Both the position numbers and the translations under genes were made by a program. 13,330 nucleotides of DNA from Pseudomonadota bacterium (GTDB lineage: Bacteria; Pseudomonadota; Gammaproteobacteria; Burkholderiales; Ferrovaceae). This document shows positions 1 to 7,676 of this stretch, piece after piece (position 1 is the stretch's first letter; every line of letters starts with the position of its first letter). Where the stretch lies: NCBI GenBank assembly GCA_021805725.1, contig JAJZEH010000090.1, positions 1 to 13,330 on the forward strand, given 5' to 3'. Under the pieces are notes generated by a model. That model did no database searches, was not told the origin of the DNA, and saw only the letters and a list, made by a program, of their open reading frames with translations.

Positions 1-1
1 A

Positions 2-853
2 TTTGCCGCCATCCTGATCCTCATCTGGAGTGGCGGCCTGGTTGATCTGCTGGCGGTACTCTACAGCATCAACGTGTTTCTGACTTTCACCCTGTCCCTG
101 CTGGGACTGTCCATCTACTGGTGGAAGCACCGCAAAGAGCAAGCCCGCTGGTTGCCCCGCCTGACGCTGTCCCTGGTTGGATTTTTTGTTGCCAGCAGCA
201 TCCTGATCGTCACCCTGGTAGAGAAATTTTTTGAAGGCGGCTGGATGACCACGCTGATCACCAGTTCGGTCATTGCCCTCTGCCTCCTGATACGCTGGCA
301 TTACCGGGAAACGGAAGCGCAAATGGCCAGGGCGGATGCCTTGCTGGCCGCACTGCCAGCCGAGCCAGTGGCCAACCCGCCACCGATCGACCCAAATGCC
401 CAAACGGCCGTGTTCATGATCAGCCGCTCACGCGGCGCGGGCATGCACACCATTCTCTGGGTACAGCGCCTGTTTCCCAACATCTTCAAGAATTTTGTAT
501 TCCTGAGCGTGGGTGCCGTGGATACCCAAAGCTATGGCGGCGAAGGGTCGATCGAAGGGCTTCAACAGGAAGTCCATTCCGCATGCGATTACTATGTCAA
601 TTTTTGCAACCGTAACGGCATTGCGGCCAAATCCTATCAGGCGTACGGAACCGACCGGGTGGAAGAGCTCACCAAACTGGCACTCAAAGTGCGCGACGAG
701 TTTCCAAACTGCGTCTTTTTTGCCAGCAAGCTGATCTTCGTGCACGACAACTGGCTCACCCGGATCCTGCACAACCAGACCGCCCTTACCATGCAGCGCG
801 TCCTGCACCTGCAGGGCATGTTCATGGTGATCCTGCCGATGAAAGTGGACTAA
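2..853 (+). CDS. APC-family amino acid permease, C-terminal part (5' end outside window)
   Basis: The frame is open from base 2 with no start needed, so this is the 3' part of a longer gene; about 283 residues are visible. The first stretch, with the segment SINVFLTFTLSLLG, reads like the late membrane helices of APC-superfamily permeases. Two further hydrophobic helices follow (LTLSLVGFFVASSILIV and TTLITSSVIALCLLI). After about residue 100 of the visible part the protein is soluble, with a proline-rich linker and an alpha/beta-looking domain (HTILWVQRLFPNIFKNFVFLSVG, then NGIAAKSYQAYGTDRVEELTKLA). Such cytoplasmic tails occur in a subset of bacterial APC permeases and resemble universal-stress-type folds; that comparison is inference. 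The substrate cannot be read. The TAA stop overlaps the convergent trbI stop by 4 nt, and no terminator hairpin is visible between them. Confidence 0.75.
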   Translation, partial: FAAILILIWSGGLVDLLAVLYSINVFLTFTLSLLGLSIYWWKHRKEQARWLPRLTLSLVGFFVASSILIVTLVEKFFEGGWMTTLITSSVIALCLLIRWHYRETEAQMARADALLAALPAEPVANPPPIDPNAQTAVFMISRSRGAGMHTILWVQRLFPNIFKNFVFLSVGAVDTQSYGGEGSIEGLQQEVHSACDYYVNFCNRNGIAAKSYQAYGTDRVEELTKLALKVRDEFPNCVFFASKLIFVHDNWLTRILHNQTALTMQRVLHLQGMFMVILPMKVD

Positions 854-2058
854 TGCGTGCGAGCGCCCAGGGTGGAGAAATCGATGTCCCGATTCACCAT
901 GATCACAAAGGGATAACCCCTTTTGATGACGATTACCGGGCCCAGAGCCGCATTCCCTGCAAACCCGACAGCGGCCGTATTCACCAGAATTTGTCCCGCC
1001 GCATCCCCGGCAAGTGAGTTGCCTGCCCCGCCGAGGATGGTGACACCACCCTCTGGCGGCGAAATGATCCTGGCGAGCCCCGCCGTCATGAACTGCCCAC
1101 CCAGCCGGGTCCAGAACCGATTGTCCACTTCGTCTTTCATGCCGGACTGACCTGCTCGGTCTGCGGCCTGCATGTCATCCAGATTAAAGCTCTCACCACT
1201 GGGCAGAATCAAACGGTGAAACATGGCCATGATGCGCTCCTGGCCAGGGAGCACCCGTGTGTTGTATTCGCCAATGACCCGGCTTCCCTTGGGTATGGCC
1301 AGAAAATTGCCATGGATGGAATCGTAAACATCTTCCGTAACCTGGGCAGTCAGCATGCCGGGCAAATCGCTGTTGACCTGGGTAAGCAACACTGCGGGAA
1401 TCAGAGAGCCTTCCATCACCTGTCGCTGGCTGCTGGGTTTGACTGGAACAATCGGGGTTTGGGCACGCGCAGGCTTGGCAGGCGCTGCCGAATCTGAATT
1501 CTCTCCCACACGACTCCGGAGCGGGTCGCGCAGCGCCAAGCCGGCTGGTATCGCTGAAATTCCTGGCGGCAATCGTTTGCCCAATGATTCAGCAATCCCT
1601 GCAGCGTCGGCCGGTGCGCTGTCGCGCCCTCCAGCAGGCGCTACGGGTGCTGGTGCGGGTGCGGTTTCAACGGACCTGTTAATGGCCAGCATCCGACTAC
1701 CAGCCACCAACGCATCGTGTTTTTCAGACTCGAGACGCTCAATGTGTCGCGATTCCTGTACCACTTCAGCAACCTGGCGCGTCGGCTCTGTCACCGGTTC
1801 TGCTATCTGCTGTCGCAGCAATTCCTGACGCAACCCGCTCATGGAAGGCTCTTGCCCCAGCACCAAGGGGTTGTCTTCTGGCAATGATTGCGGGCCTGGG
1901 TGTGCATCCACTTTGGAAAACAACGAGCCCTGGACGGCAAAGCCCACGATGACTCCCAATCCAAGACCACCTGCAACCAACCAATGCAAGTTGCGACGCA
2001 CCTTGCCCACAGGGCGCTCCGGATATACCTGATCTGATTCTTCCCATCCATTGCTCAT
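850..2058 (-). CDS. trbI: VirB10/TrbI-like type IV secretion core protein
   Basis: 402 residues. VirB10/TrbI proteins span both membranes and form the inner wall of the T4SS core channel. Visible order: a short cytoplasmic N-terminus, one inner-membrane helix at about 25-45 (LVAGGLGLGVIVGFAVQG), a long low-complexity periplasmic linker rich in Ala/Pro (about 130-200), then the conserved C-terminal barrel domain from about 216 to 395. Diagnostic stretches are GSLIPAVLLTQVNSDLPG, QVTEDVYDS, IPKGSRVIGEYNT and ILPSGESFNLDD. The last stretch before the C-terminus (RGYPFVIMVNRDIDF) matches the family's ending. Residues about 313-361 correspond to the region that forms the outer-membrane pore helices in VirB10. 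It is the last gene of the trio, starting 12 nt after the trbG stop, with a weak GAG 8 nt before the ATG. Its TAG overlaps the stop of the convergent permease. Confidence 0.9.
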   Translation of the reverse strand: MSNGWEESDQVYPERPVGKVRRNLHWLVAGGLGLGVIVGFAVQGSLFSKVDAHPGPQSLPEDNPLVLGQEPSMSGLRQELLRQQIAEPVTEPTRQVAEVVQESRHIERLESEKHDALVAGSRMLAINRSVETAPAPAPVAPAGGRDSAPADAAGIAESLGKRLPPGISAIPAGLALRDPLRSRVGENSDSAAPAKPARAQTPIVPVKPSSQRQVMEGSLIPAVLLTQVNSDLPGMLTAQVTEDVYDSIHGNFLAIPKGSRVIGEYNTRVLPGQERIMAMFHRLILPSGESFNLDDMQAADRAGQSGMKDEVDNRFWTRLGGQFMTAGLARIISPPEGGVTILGGAGNSLAGDAAGQILVNTAAVGFAGNAALGPVIVIKRGYPFVIMVNRDIDFSTLGARTH

Positions 2059-2070
2059 GATCTTGACTCT

Positions 2071-2865
2071 TCATTGCCCTGCATCCAGAAAACCCTCCGA
2101 CCCTTCATGCCTGCCCGATCTTTTGGCATATTTTCGATTGATTACGCGCACCTCGGCATTGCCAAGCTTGAGCAGGATTTCCCGCATCAAGCGCTGCACG
2201 ACAAAATATTCACCTTTGATGATGTAATTGACCAACACGGCTGCGCCATCGTCCACCATGAACAATGCGGGCAAAGCCTGGGGTGAACGTACCTTGATCC
2301 AGGTAAAGCGCCCATCGTCAAAAACCGCAACCGGACGGAAATCGCCTTCACCTTCAATGTCGTATCCAAAATTCAAACGGGCGGGATCCAGTGCCTCGAC
2401 AGTCAAACCCTCGGCGGCAATGGAAGGTTGGGAAGCGCCCTCGCCGGTTTCAGCACTTGTCGAAGCACCCGCGTTGCTCCAGGAAACCTTTTGAAGCCAG
2501 CGTCCCTGGACCGTCGTGCTCTTGAAGAGCAACTGGTACACGCGACGATCAGTAACCAGCGTTCCCGCAGTAAACAAATCCGTCTTGAGCGGCTTGATGA
2601 AAAGATGGCCAGGAAGCTCTTCTACCATCCACTGCAGCGTGTCCCCAAGCGCCAGCCCGGTAATCTTCTCATCGGAAGCCAGCTGGATGTCCGTAGGGAC
2701 TCCAGGAAGCGTCAAAATGGTATACGTGGTGTTGGCATCGTAACGAAACACCACCATGCGTGGATCGGAGGTTGAAGGCGCTTCGCCGCTGGCGCGCGCA
2801 GGTGTGAATGAAAGCATGGTCCCAATGAGAACAAGCGCGACGAGCACTTCGGCCCAATGCCTCAT
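2071..2865 (-). CDS. trbG: VirB9/TrbG/CagX-like type IV secretion outer-membrane complex protein
   Basis: 264 residues from the chosen start. A signal peptide is visible (hydrophobic VLVALVLIGTMLSF, cleavage likely after ARA at residue 25). The VirB9 N-domain covers about 35-115 (DPRMVVFRYDANTTYTILTL, HLFIKPLKTDLFTAGTLVTD, then RRVYQLLF). After a Ser/Ala/Glu-rich linker (about 130-155) comes the C-domain at about 165-245 (FRPVAVFDDGRFTWIKV, LPALFMVDDGAAVLVNYIIK, GEYFVVQRLMREILLKLG), which in the family binds VirB10 and the VirB7 lipoprotein. Two in-frame ATGs exist. The one at 2871 overlaps the trbF stop (ATGA) but lies only 2 nt from GGAG. The one at 2865 has that GGAG at 8 nt and is preferred. 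No VirB7/TrbH-like lipoprotein gene is present on either side. Confidence 0.9.
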   Translation of the reverse strand: MRHWAEVLVALVLIGTMLSFTPARASGEAPSTSDPRMVVFRYDANTTYTILTLPGVPTDIQLASDEKITGLALGDTLQWMVEELPGHLFIKPLKTDLFTAGTLVTDRRVYQLLFKSTTVQGRWLQKVSWSNAGASTSAETGEGASQPSIAAEGLTVEALDPARLNFGYDIEGEGDFRPVAVFDDGRFTWIKVRSPQALPALFMVDDGAAVLVNYIIKGEYFVVQRLMREILLKLGNAEVRVINRKYAKRSGRHEGSEGFLDAGQ

Positions 2866-2867
2866 AA

Positions 2868-3596
2868 TCATTTCTCCAGATCGGTATTCACCAGGAAATG
2901 GGTCACAAAAAGCCCCACGGGGTTGCTGAGCAACGCTTCTTCCGACTGAGGGGGCACCGTGGTGAAGTGGATGGTCAGGACAAACTTTTCGCGATTGGCA
3001 ATGGGGTTCCCGGCATTGCGACGTTCTGCCATCACCCGAACCAATGCCACCTGATCCTGGATCAGAGAAACGCTCGAGATAGCCACTGTGCGCGTCAGTG
3101 TTGGATCTCGCTTCAGTTCAGCCATGGGGGCCGCACGTTGTATCCAGTCTGTAAACTCAACCGTGGCTTTACCGCGCGTGACCCGATAGGCCTCGGACAG
3201 GTATTGCTCGGTCAAATGGGAGTCTAGTGTCAACAGCTGCCGAGCCCACTGGGCAATGAAGTAGCGCTTTTCCGGAACGCCTGGTTGGTATTGCCGTGCC
3301 GCCAACGGAGCCGGAACCACAGCCCCCTCCTCGACTTTTTCCAGCACAAAGGGCACCACCGTCTTGAGAGGGGCCATCATCGCCAGGGCAATGCAGGCTG
3401 CGGTCAACGCCAGTAGAAGCCCCAGACAAATGATGAAGTAGCGATTGCGTTCCACCACCGGCGCGCCTTGCACCTCAAACCAAAGTCGCGCCGGCGAAGC
3501 GTGCGCGATAGGTGGAGCACCAGCAGGTGGTGTTCCATCTGTGACATCCCGGACCGGGCGCCTTTTTGCAAGAAAGCGGAAAATTCCCTGTGGCAT
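2868..3596 (-). CDS. trbF: VirB8/TrbF-like type IV secretion inner-membrane protein
   Basis: 242 residues. VirB8 family proteins sit in the inner membrane with a periplasmic NTF2-like domain and act as an assembly scaffold of the T4SS. Here a Pro-rich cytoplasmic N-terminus (1-50) is followed by one transmembrane helix at about 53-74 (YFIICLGLLLALTAACIALAMM) and a periplasmic domain. Family-typical stretches include LKTVVPFVLEKVEEG, the helix around EKRYFIAQWARQLLTLDS, and the ending NPVGLFVTHFLVNTDLEK, which matches the NPxGLYV ending of TrbF/VirB8. The start is supported by GGGAGG 8 nt upstream. It is the first gene of the minus-strand operon; its TGA is 2 nt before the preferred trbG ATG. 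The gene lies divergent to sodB across a 231-nt spacer. Confidence 0.88.
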   Translation of the reverse strand: MPQGIFRFLAKRRPVRDVTDGTPPAGAPPIAHASPARLWFEVQGAPVVERNRYFIICLGLLLALTAACIALAMMAPLKTVVPFVLEKVEEGAVVPAPLAARQYQPGVPEKRYFIAQWARQLLTLDSHLTEQYLSEAYRVTRGKATVEFTDWIQRAAPMAELKRDPTLTRTVAISSVSLIQDQVALVRVMAERRNAGNPIANREKFVLTIHFTTVPPQSEEALLSNPVGLFVTHFLVNTDLEK

Positions 3597-3601
3597 GAAC
3601 C

Positions 3602-3621
3602 AAGCCTCCCAAACGAGGCTT
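3602..3621 (-). promoter_or_regulatory. Stem-loop over the trbF ribosome binding site
   Basis: On the plus strand AAGCCTC (3602-3608) is followed by a 6-nt loop and GAGGCTT (3615-3621), a perfect 7-bp stem. In the trbF transcript the GGGAGG Shine-Dalgarno sequence (complement of 3605-3610) lies with four bases in the stem and two in the loop. Folding would mask the ribosome binding site of the first gene of the T4SS operon. The pairing is seen directly; a regulatory role is inferred. It has no T-run and is not a terminator. Confidence 0.45.
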
Positions 3622-3732
3622 CATTTCAACACGCAGGCATTCCCGTGAGTGCCAGAGAACGGCAAACATTGCCCGCTATTCAAGCGCTGCCCCCAGACCC
3701 GAGCGTCAATTAAAAAAACATATTTTTCATGA

Positions 3733-3741
3733 TGTTACAAT
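3733..3741 (+). promoter_or_regulatory. Candidate extended -10 promoter of sodB in the AT-rich divergent spacer
   Basis: TGTTACAAT fits an extended -10 (TG, one base, then TACAAT, 5 of 6 to TATAAT). No good -35 is seen, but the preceding 25 bases are strongly A/T-rich and could act as an UP-like element. Transcription would start near 3748, giving a leader of about 80 nt. A weaker alternative is TGGTATCTT at 3781-3789. The spacer 3622-3827 also serves trbF on the other strand, for which no convincing sigma70 pair was found. A small inverted repeat (GGCAA-ACA-TTGCC) lies at 3661-3673. Confidence 0.35.
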
Positions 3742-3827
3742 TATTTTAGAAACGCTCCAATATTCGCGGCTGACAGTTTGTGGTATCTTCACATGTTGCC
3801 GATACTCACCTCTTCAGGAGAAAACAG

Positions 3828-4415
3828 ATGGAACACCAACTGCCCCCATTACCCTACGCTCTGGATGCCCTCGCACCCCACATGAGCAAAGAGACGTTTG
3901 AATATCACTACGCCAAGCACCATAACGCCTACGTCGTAAACCTGAACAATCTGATCAAAGGTACGGAATTCGAACACCTCGATCTTGAAGCCATCGTCAA
4001 GAAAGCGCCTACTGGCGGCATCTACAACAACGCCGCGCAAGTATGGAACCACACCTTTTTCTGGAACTGCATGAAGCCCAACGGCGGCGGCGCACCCAAT
4101 GGATCCTTGGCTGAAGCCATCAACAAGAAGTGGGGGTCCTTCGACGATTTCAAGAAAGCGTTCCAGACTTCCGCCGTCGGCAATTTCGGTTCGGGCTGGA
4201 CCTGGCTGGTCAAGAAAGCTGATGGTTCCGTGGACATCGTGAACATGGGCGCCGCTGGCACACCCTTGACTACCGGTGACAAGGCATTGCTGTGTATAGA
4301 CGTCTGGGAGCATGCTTACTACATCGATTACCGCAACCTGCGGCCCAAATTTGTCGAAACCTTTCTGGCGCATCTCGTGAATTGGGATTTCGCAACAAAG
4401 AATTTTGCAAGTTAA
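3828..4415 (+). CDS. sodB: Superoxide dismutase, Fe type
   Basis: 195 residues, the usual length of bacterial Fe-SOD. It converts superoxide to oxygen and hydrogen peroxide in the cytoplasm. Metal ligands are visible as His27 (FEYHYAKHH), His75 (QVWNHTFFW), Asp158 and His162 (DVWEHAYY). Gln71 in [11 protein letters not shown], where Mn-SODs usually lack it, and GSGWTWLV support the iron form. The protein follows E. coli SodB closely along its length ([16 protein letters not shown] at the start, [13 protein letters not shown] at the end). The ATG at 3828 is chosen because AGGAG lies 7 nt upstream and the N-terminus matches the family; an in-frame GTG at 3780 would add 16 residues with no homology. 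It is probably co-transcribed with the PuuD-like gene 32 nt downstream. Confidence 0.97.
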   Translation: MEHQLPPLPYALDALAPHMSKETFEYHYAKHHNAYVVNLNNLIKGTEFEHLDLEAIVKKAPTGGIYNNAAQVWNHTFFWNCMKPNGGGAPNGSLAEAINKKWGSFDDFKKAFQTSAVGNFGSGWTWLVKKADGSVDIVNMGAAGTPLTTGDKALLCIDVWEHAYYIDYRNLRPKFVETFLAHLVNWDFATKNFAS

Positions 4416-4447
4416 TTGCTAACGGACACCGCTTCGATATTCCCGTC

Positions 4448-5035
4448 ATGCAAATCTTATTTCAATCGTTAGGCAGAACCGTTGTTGCGGGACTGGTTCT
4501 GCTATTGCTCATCATCGTCGTGGCCGGCAGTCCCGCGGTCAACCTCGAATCGCATGCCTGGTGGATGTTCGCCTTCCGCTGGATGCACGTTACCGCCGCC
4601 ATCATGTGGGTAGGTCTGCTGTGGTACTTCAACTTCGTTCAGATACCCTCCATGCCCAGGATTGCAGAAGAGCACAGGCCAGCAATCACCAAGGTGATTG
4701 CCCCGTGCGCCTTGTTCTGGTTTCGCTATGCTGCGCTGGTGACAGTCATCATGGGGCTGGGTCTCGCTTCCATGAATGGTTACATCATGCCCGCCCTGGC
4801 ATTGATGGAACCGTTCGTGCCCATTGGCATTGGCATGTGGCTGGGGCTGATCATGGCATTCAACGTGTGGTTCATCATCTGGCCCATGCAGAAAAAGGCG
4901 CTGGGACTGGTTCCGGTGGAGATATCTGAAAAAGCACGAGCAGTTCGTATTGCGATGGTCACTTCGCGCCTCAATACGATGTTGTCTATTCCGATGATTT
5001 ACTGCATGGTTGCCCAGCAACACGGCGGACTGTAA
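4448..5035 (+). CDS. PuuD/urate-oxidase-N-like integral membrane protein
   Basis: 195 residues with about five membrane helices: near 10-29, 40-63, 88-108, 122-146 and 173-190. The segment FRWMHVTAAIMWVGLLWYFN followed by FVQIPSM is the signature of the membrane domain seen in PuuD-type urate hydroxylases. Full-length PuuD of some alphaproteobacteria has a C-terminal cytochrome c domain that this protein lacks (no CxxCH). Short versions are sometimes labelled antitermination protein NusG in databases, which the sequence does not support. His47 within the second helix could be a heme ligand, by inference only. The start at 4448 is chosen because the longer open frame from 4292 would overlap sodB, and the hydrophobic protein begins here; the ribosome binding site is weak. 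No purine-catabolism genes are nearby, so urate as substrate is doubtful. Its last 50 nt overlap the convergent addA. Confidence 0.72.
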   Translation: MQILFQSLGRTVVAGLVLLLLIIVVAGSPAVNLESHAWWMFAFRWMHVTAAIMWVGLLWYFNFVQIPSMPRIAEEHRPAITKVIAPCALFWFRYAALVTVIMGLGLASMNGYIMPALALMEPFVPIGIGMWLGLIMAFNVWFIIWPMQKKALGLVPVEISEKARAVRIAMVTSRLNTMLSIPMIYCMVAQQHGGL

Positions 5036-7676
5036 TCTCCGGCGCTGCCGCCGCGCATACCTGCCTGAACCAGCTACTGGCTTCCGGCCCCGCCCGCCCG
5101 CTGACGACAAGCAGCTGGCGGGCCCGGGTCAGGGCCACATAAAGCAGATTGTAGTCTTCCCGCTGGTCCAGGCGCCTTTCCTGTTCCAGACGAGACTGCC
5201 TCGCAGAACCCAATTCGTCCTTCGACGGGATCAGTGAAAAATGCTGGGGACGATCCTCTCCAGGGCGCCAGTCCACGAACCATTGCCCAGCCTCTGCACG
5301 GGTTCGGTACGCACGTGGTTCGAGCAACCACACCACGGGGGCCTCCAGACCCTTGGCCGCATGAATCGTCATGATGCGCACTGCGTTACCCACGGCTCCC
5401 AAGCCCCCTTCGTCTGGGGCATCCCGCTCAAAGGATTCGAGGTCATCGAGTTCCTGCAAGAATCGCGGAAGACTGGGGTAGCGTCCGCTGTCCAGATTGA
5501 GTGCCTGTTCCAAAAATGCGTGCAGGTTGGCCATCACGGAGGCCTGCAATGCCTCTGGCACGTGCCGCTGGTAGCGCCCCACCAAGTCTGATTCACCAAG
5601 GATTCGGTCGAGCAGGTCATGCACCGGCAAGCGCGCGGCCCACGACATCCATTCTGACAACTGCCGACAGGCTTCAACCAATGCCGTAGACGCGTGATGC
5701 TGCAGCAGTGTGGACCACCAGTGGGGTCCTTGCGCCAGCGCCAATAAATCTTCATCCCCTGCACCAAAAATGGGAGAGCGCAACACCTGCGCCAGGGCCA
5801 GATTGTTTTGGGGATTTACCAGAAATCGCAGCAGTTGCCGCATGTCACGAACTTCCAGCGTCCCCAATAATCCCCCCCGTTGCCGTGTTAAATAGGGGAT
5901 GCGTGCAGCACGTAAAGCGCGTTCATAGGGTTCGAGCAAACCGCGGCGACGCACCAGAACGATGATGTCTCCATAACGCACGGGACGCATGCCAACATGA
6001 GGATCTTGTACGGTCAAGCCAGCGGGCCCCACCCATTGCGCAATCTGCTCGGCAAAAGCCTTGCCCTCCCAGCTTTCAAGGGTTTCTACCGGTACGCTGC
6101 GAGGGGTTTTCAGGGGATTGCGCAAGCCCGTGGTGGAGCCGGATACATCTTCTGCCACAGGAAGCGCTTCGGATTCGAGAAGCTGCACTGCATCGGGGGC
6201 CGCATCTGAAGCCACCTCATGGGGTCTGAAATGCCCAAAATCCGGTACTGCGCCAAAGACCCGGTTGACGAGACCAATGATGGTGGAACCACTTCTGCGC
6301 GACTGGTTGAGCGAGACGCGTAGCGCATCCCAGTGTGTTTCGAGATAGGCCGCTGCCTCGTCGAACAGGCGCGGATCAGCCCGTCGAAACCGGTAGATGG
6401 CCTGCTTGGGATCACCCACCAGAAATACAGTGGGCACCTGCCCTGCATCGCGCGCGGCCTGCAACCAGGTCTTCAGGGTGCGCCACTGCAACGGGCTGGT
6501 GTCCTGAAATTCATCCAGCAGCAGATGACGATATCGTGCATCCAGGCGATATTGAAGGTATTCGGCTTGCTCAGAAGACTCCAGCATGGAACACACGGAC
6601 CACTGGATGTCCTGAAACCCGGCCTCGCCTCGGGCATGCATCACGCTCATCAGGGTTTCCAGATAGGCCTGACCGGCTCGAAATAAGTGGACGTTGGTGC
6701 GCAATGAAACCTGTTCCAGGAGCTGATTCCGGGCCTGTACCACCTGTTGCAGCACGCGTGCATGTGCCGCAAGAGCGACGTCCCCAGAAGCCTGAGCGGC
6801 CTTCAGTATGTTTTGGCGTGGCGTACCCGCGCGCACCAGCAGCACTTCGGCCAGCCCATCAATGGGGGTGTCCGCAGAAAGCGCCGCCATCAAGGCCAGG
6901 CCAGTAGCTTTGAGCGCAGCACTGCCTTGGGAGAGAACCTGGGCCAGCTCGCGAAGCGCGGGGACAAACCCTGGATCGGCAAGCAACCCTGCGGCCACAT
7001 CCTCATCAAGACCCACACCCAACTCGCGCTGCAGCGCTTGCGTGGCATAAGCCACCGGATCTGCTTGCCCCTCGGTGAATGCCCACCACTCTGCACGCCA
7101 ATCGGCAAACGACAGGATCCAGTTGCGGGTATTGAATAAACCTTCATGCCGGAACAGCCATTCCAGCGAGGCGCCAACGCTGTCCGGACGGGATGTGGCG
7201 TGGCTGCGCAACAATTGCTGCCAGGCTTCCTGGAGCACCCTTTGCTTGTCAGGCCCCGGGGTGCTGTCGCGACGCAGGTTACCTGACAGAGGGGCATGCC
7301 GCAGCAGTCGCAAAAACCAGACGTCAAAAGTACATAGGGTAACCGTGGGGCTGGCCAGCACATACGCTTCAAACAAACCACGAGCCTGCGGCAGGGCCTG
7401 GCGTGCCTCAATCTCTGCAAGACCCCGCTCTTTCATGAACGCAACTACAGCATCGTCGGATTGCAGTGCCAGGAATTTCAACCAGGTCACAAGGCGTTCC
7501 TCCATTTCCCGGGCTGCAAGCCGCGTGAAGGTAATCGCCAGAATTTCAGAGGGAGGAACGCCTGCCAGAAGCAGGCGCAATATCCTCGAGACCAGCATCC
7601 AGGTCTTTCCGCTGCCAGCACAGGCTTCGACCACGGCGGAAACTTGGGGATGGAGCACTGCGCTGGGGTTCATCAT
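4986..7676 (-). CDS. addA: AddA/RecB-like UvrD-family helicase lacking a nuclease domain
   Basis: 896 residues, an SF1A DNA helicase of the RecB/AddA group that unwinds DNA ends for recombinational repair. Motifs: Walker A ACAGSGKT (Lys24), motif Ia AITFTRLAAREM, motif II LLLDEFQDTSPLQW (Asp388-Glu389), motif III VGDPKQAIYRFRRADPRLF (about 420-438), motif V IMTIHAAKGLE (near 772), motif VI YNLLYVALTRARQLLVV (around 846). The chain ends about 40 residues after motif VI, whereas classical AddA and RecB carry a further C-terminal PD-(D/E)XK nuclease of a few hundred residues. The final residues are read antisense to the end of the PuuD-like gene. The start at 7676 is chosen because it forms an ATGA overlap with the addB stop; a GTG at 7706 or the ATG at 7673 are alternatives. 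It should work with AddB, which supplies the nuclease. Confidence 0.85.
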   Translation of the reverse strand: MMNPSAVLHPQVSAVVEACAGSGKTWMLVSRILRLLLAGVPPSEILAITFTRLAAREMEERLVTWLKFLALQSDDAVVAFMKERGLAEIEARQALPQARGLFEAYVLASPTVTLCTFDVWFLRLLRHAPLSGNLRRDSTPGPDKQRVLQEAWQQLLRSHATSRPDSVGASLEWLFRHEGLFNTRNWILSFADWRAEWWAFTEGQADPVAYATQALQRELGVGLDEDVAAGLLADPGFVPALRELAQVLSQGSAALKATGLALMAALSADTPIDGLAEVLLVRAGTPRQNILKAAQASGDVALAAHARVLQQVVQARNQLLEQVSLRTNVHLFRAGQAYLETLMSVMHARGEAGFQDIQWSVCSMLESSEQAEYLQYRLDARYRHLLLDEFQDTSPLQWRTLKTWLQAARDAGQVPTVFLVGDPKQAIYRFRRADPRLFDEAAAYLETHWDALRVSLNQSRRSGSTIIGLVNRVFGAVPDFGHFRPHEVASDAAPDAVQLLESEALPVAEDVSGSTTGLRNPLKTPRSVPVETLESWEGKAFAEQIAQWVGPAGLTVQDPHVGMRPVRYGDIIVLVRRRGLLEPYERALRAARIPYLTRQRGGLLGTLEVRDMRQLLRFLVNPQNNLALAQVLRSPIFGAGDEDLLALAQGPHWWSTLLQHHASTALVEACRQLSEWMSWAARLPVHDLLDRILGESDLVGRYQRHVPEALQASVMANLHAFLEQALNLDSGRYPSLPRFLQELDDLESFERDAPDEGGLGAVGNAVRIMTIHAAKGLEAPVVWLLEPRAYRTRAEAGQWFVDWRPGEDRPQHFSLIPSKDELGSARQSRLEQERRLDQREDYNLLYVALTRARQLLVVSGRAGPEASSWFRQVCAAAAPEITVRRVAGQPCSKSSE

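Noticed and set aside
3661..3673. Inverted repeat GGCAA-ACA-TTGCC as an operator upstream of trbF
   Set aside because: Short enough to occur by chance, and no regulator gene or second copy is nearby.
3780..3827. In-frame GTG that would extend sodB by 16 residues
   Set aside because: The extension has no SOD homology, while ATG 3828 has AGGAG at 7 nt and the family N-terminus.
4292..4447. Longer reading of the PuuD-like gene beginning inside sodB
   Set aside because: The added 52 residues are a shadow frame of sodB; the hydrophobic protein proper begins at 4448.
4448..5035. Annotation as an antitermination factor (NusG)
   Set aside because: The protein is mostly membrane helices and has no NGN or KOW features.
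4502..5110. 202-residue minus-strand open frame opposite the PuuD-like gene
   Set aside because: Composition is His/Arg/Gln-rich as expected for an antisense shadow, and no start signal is seen.
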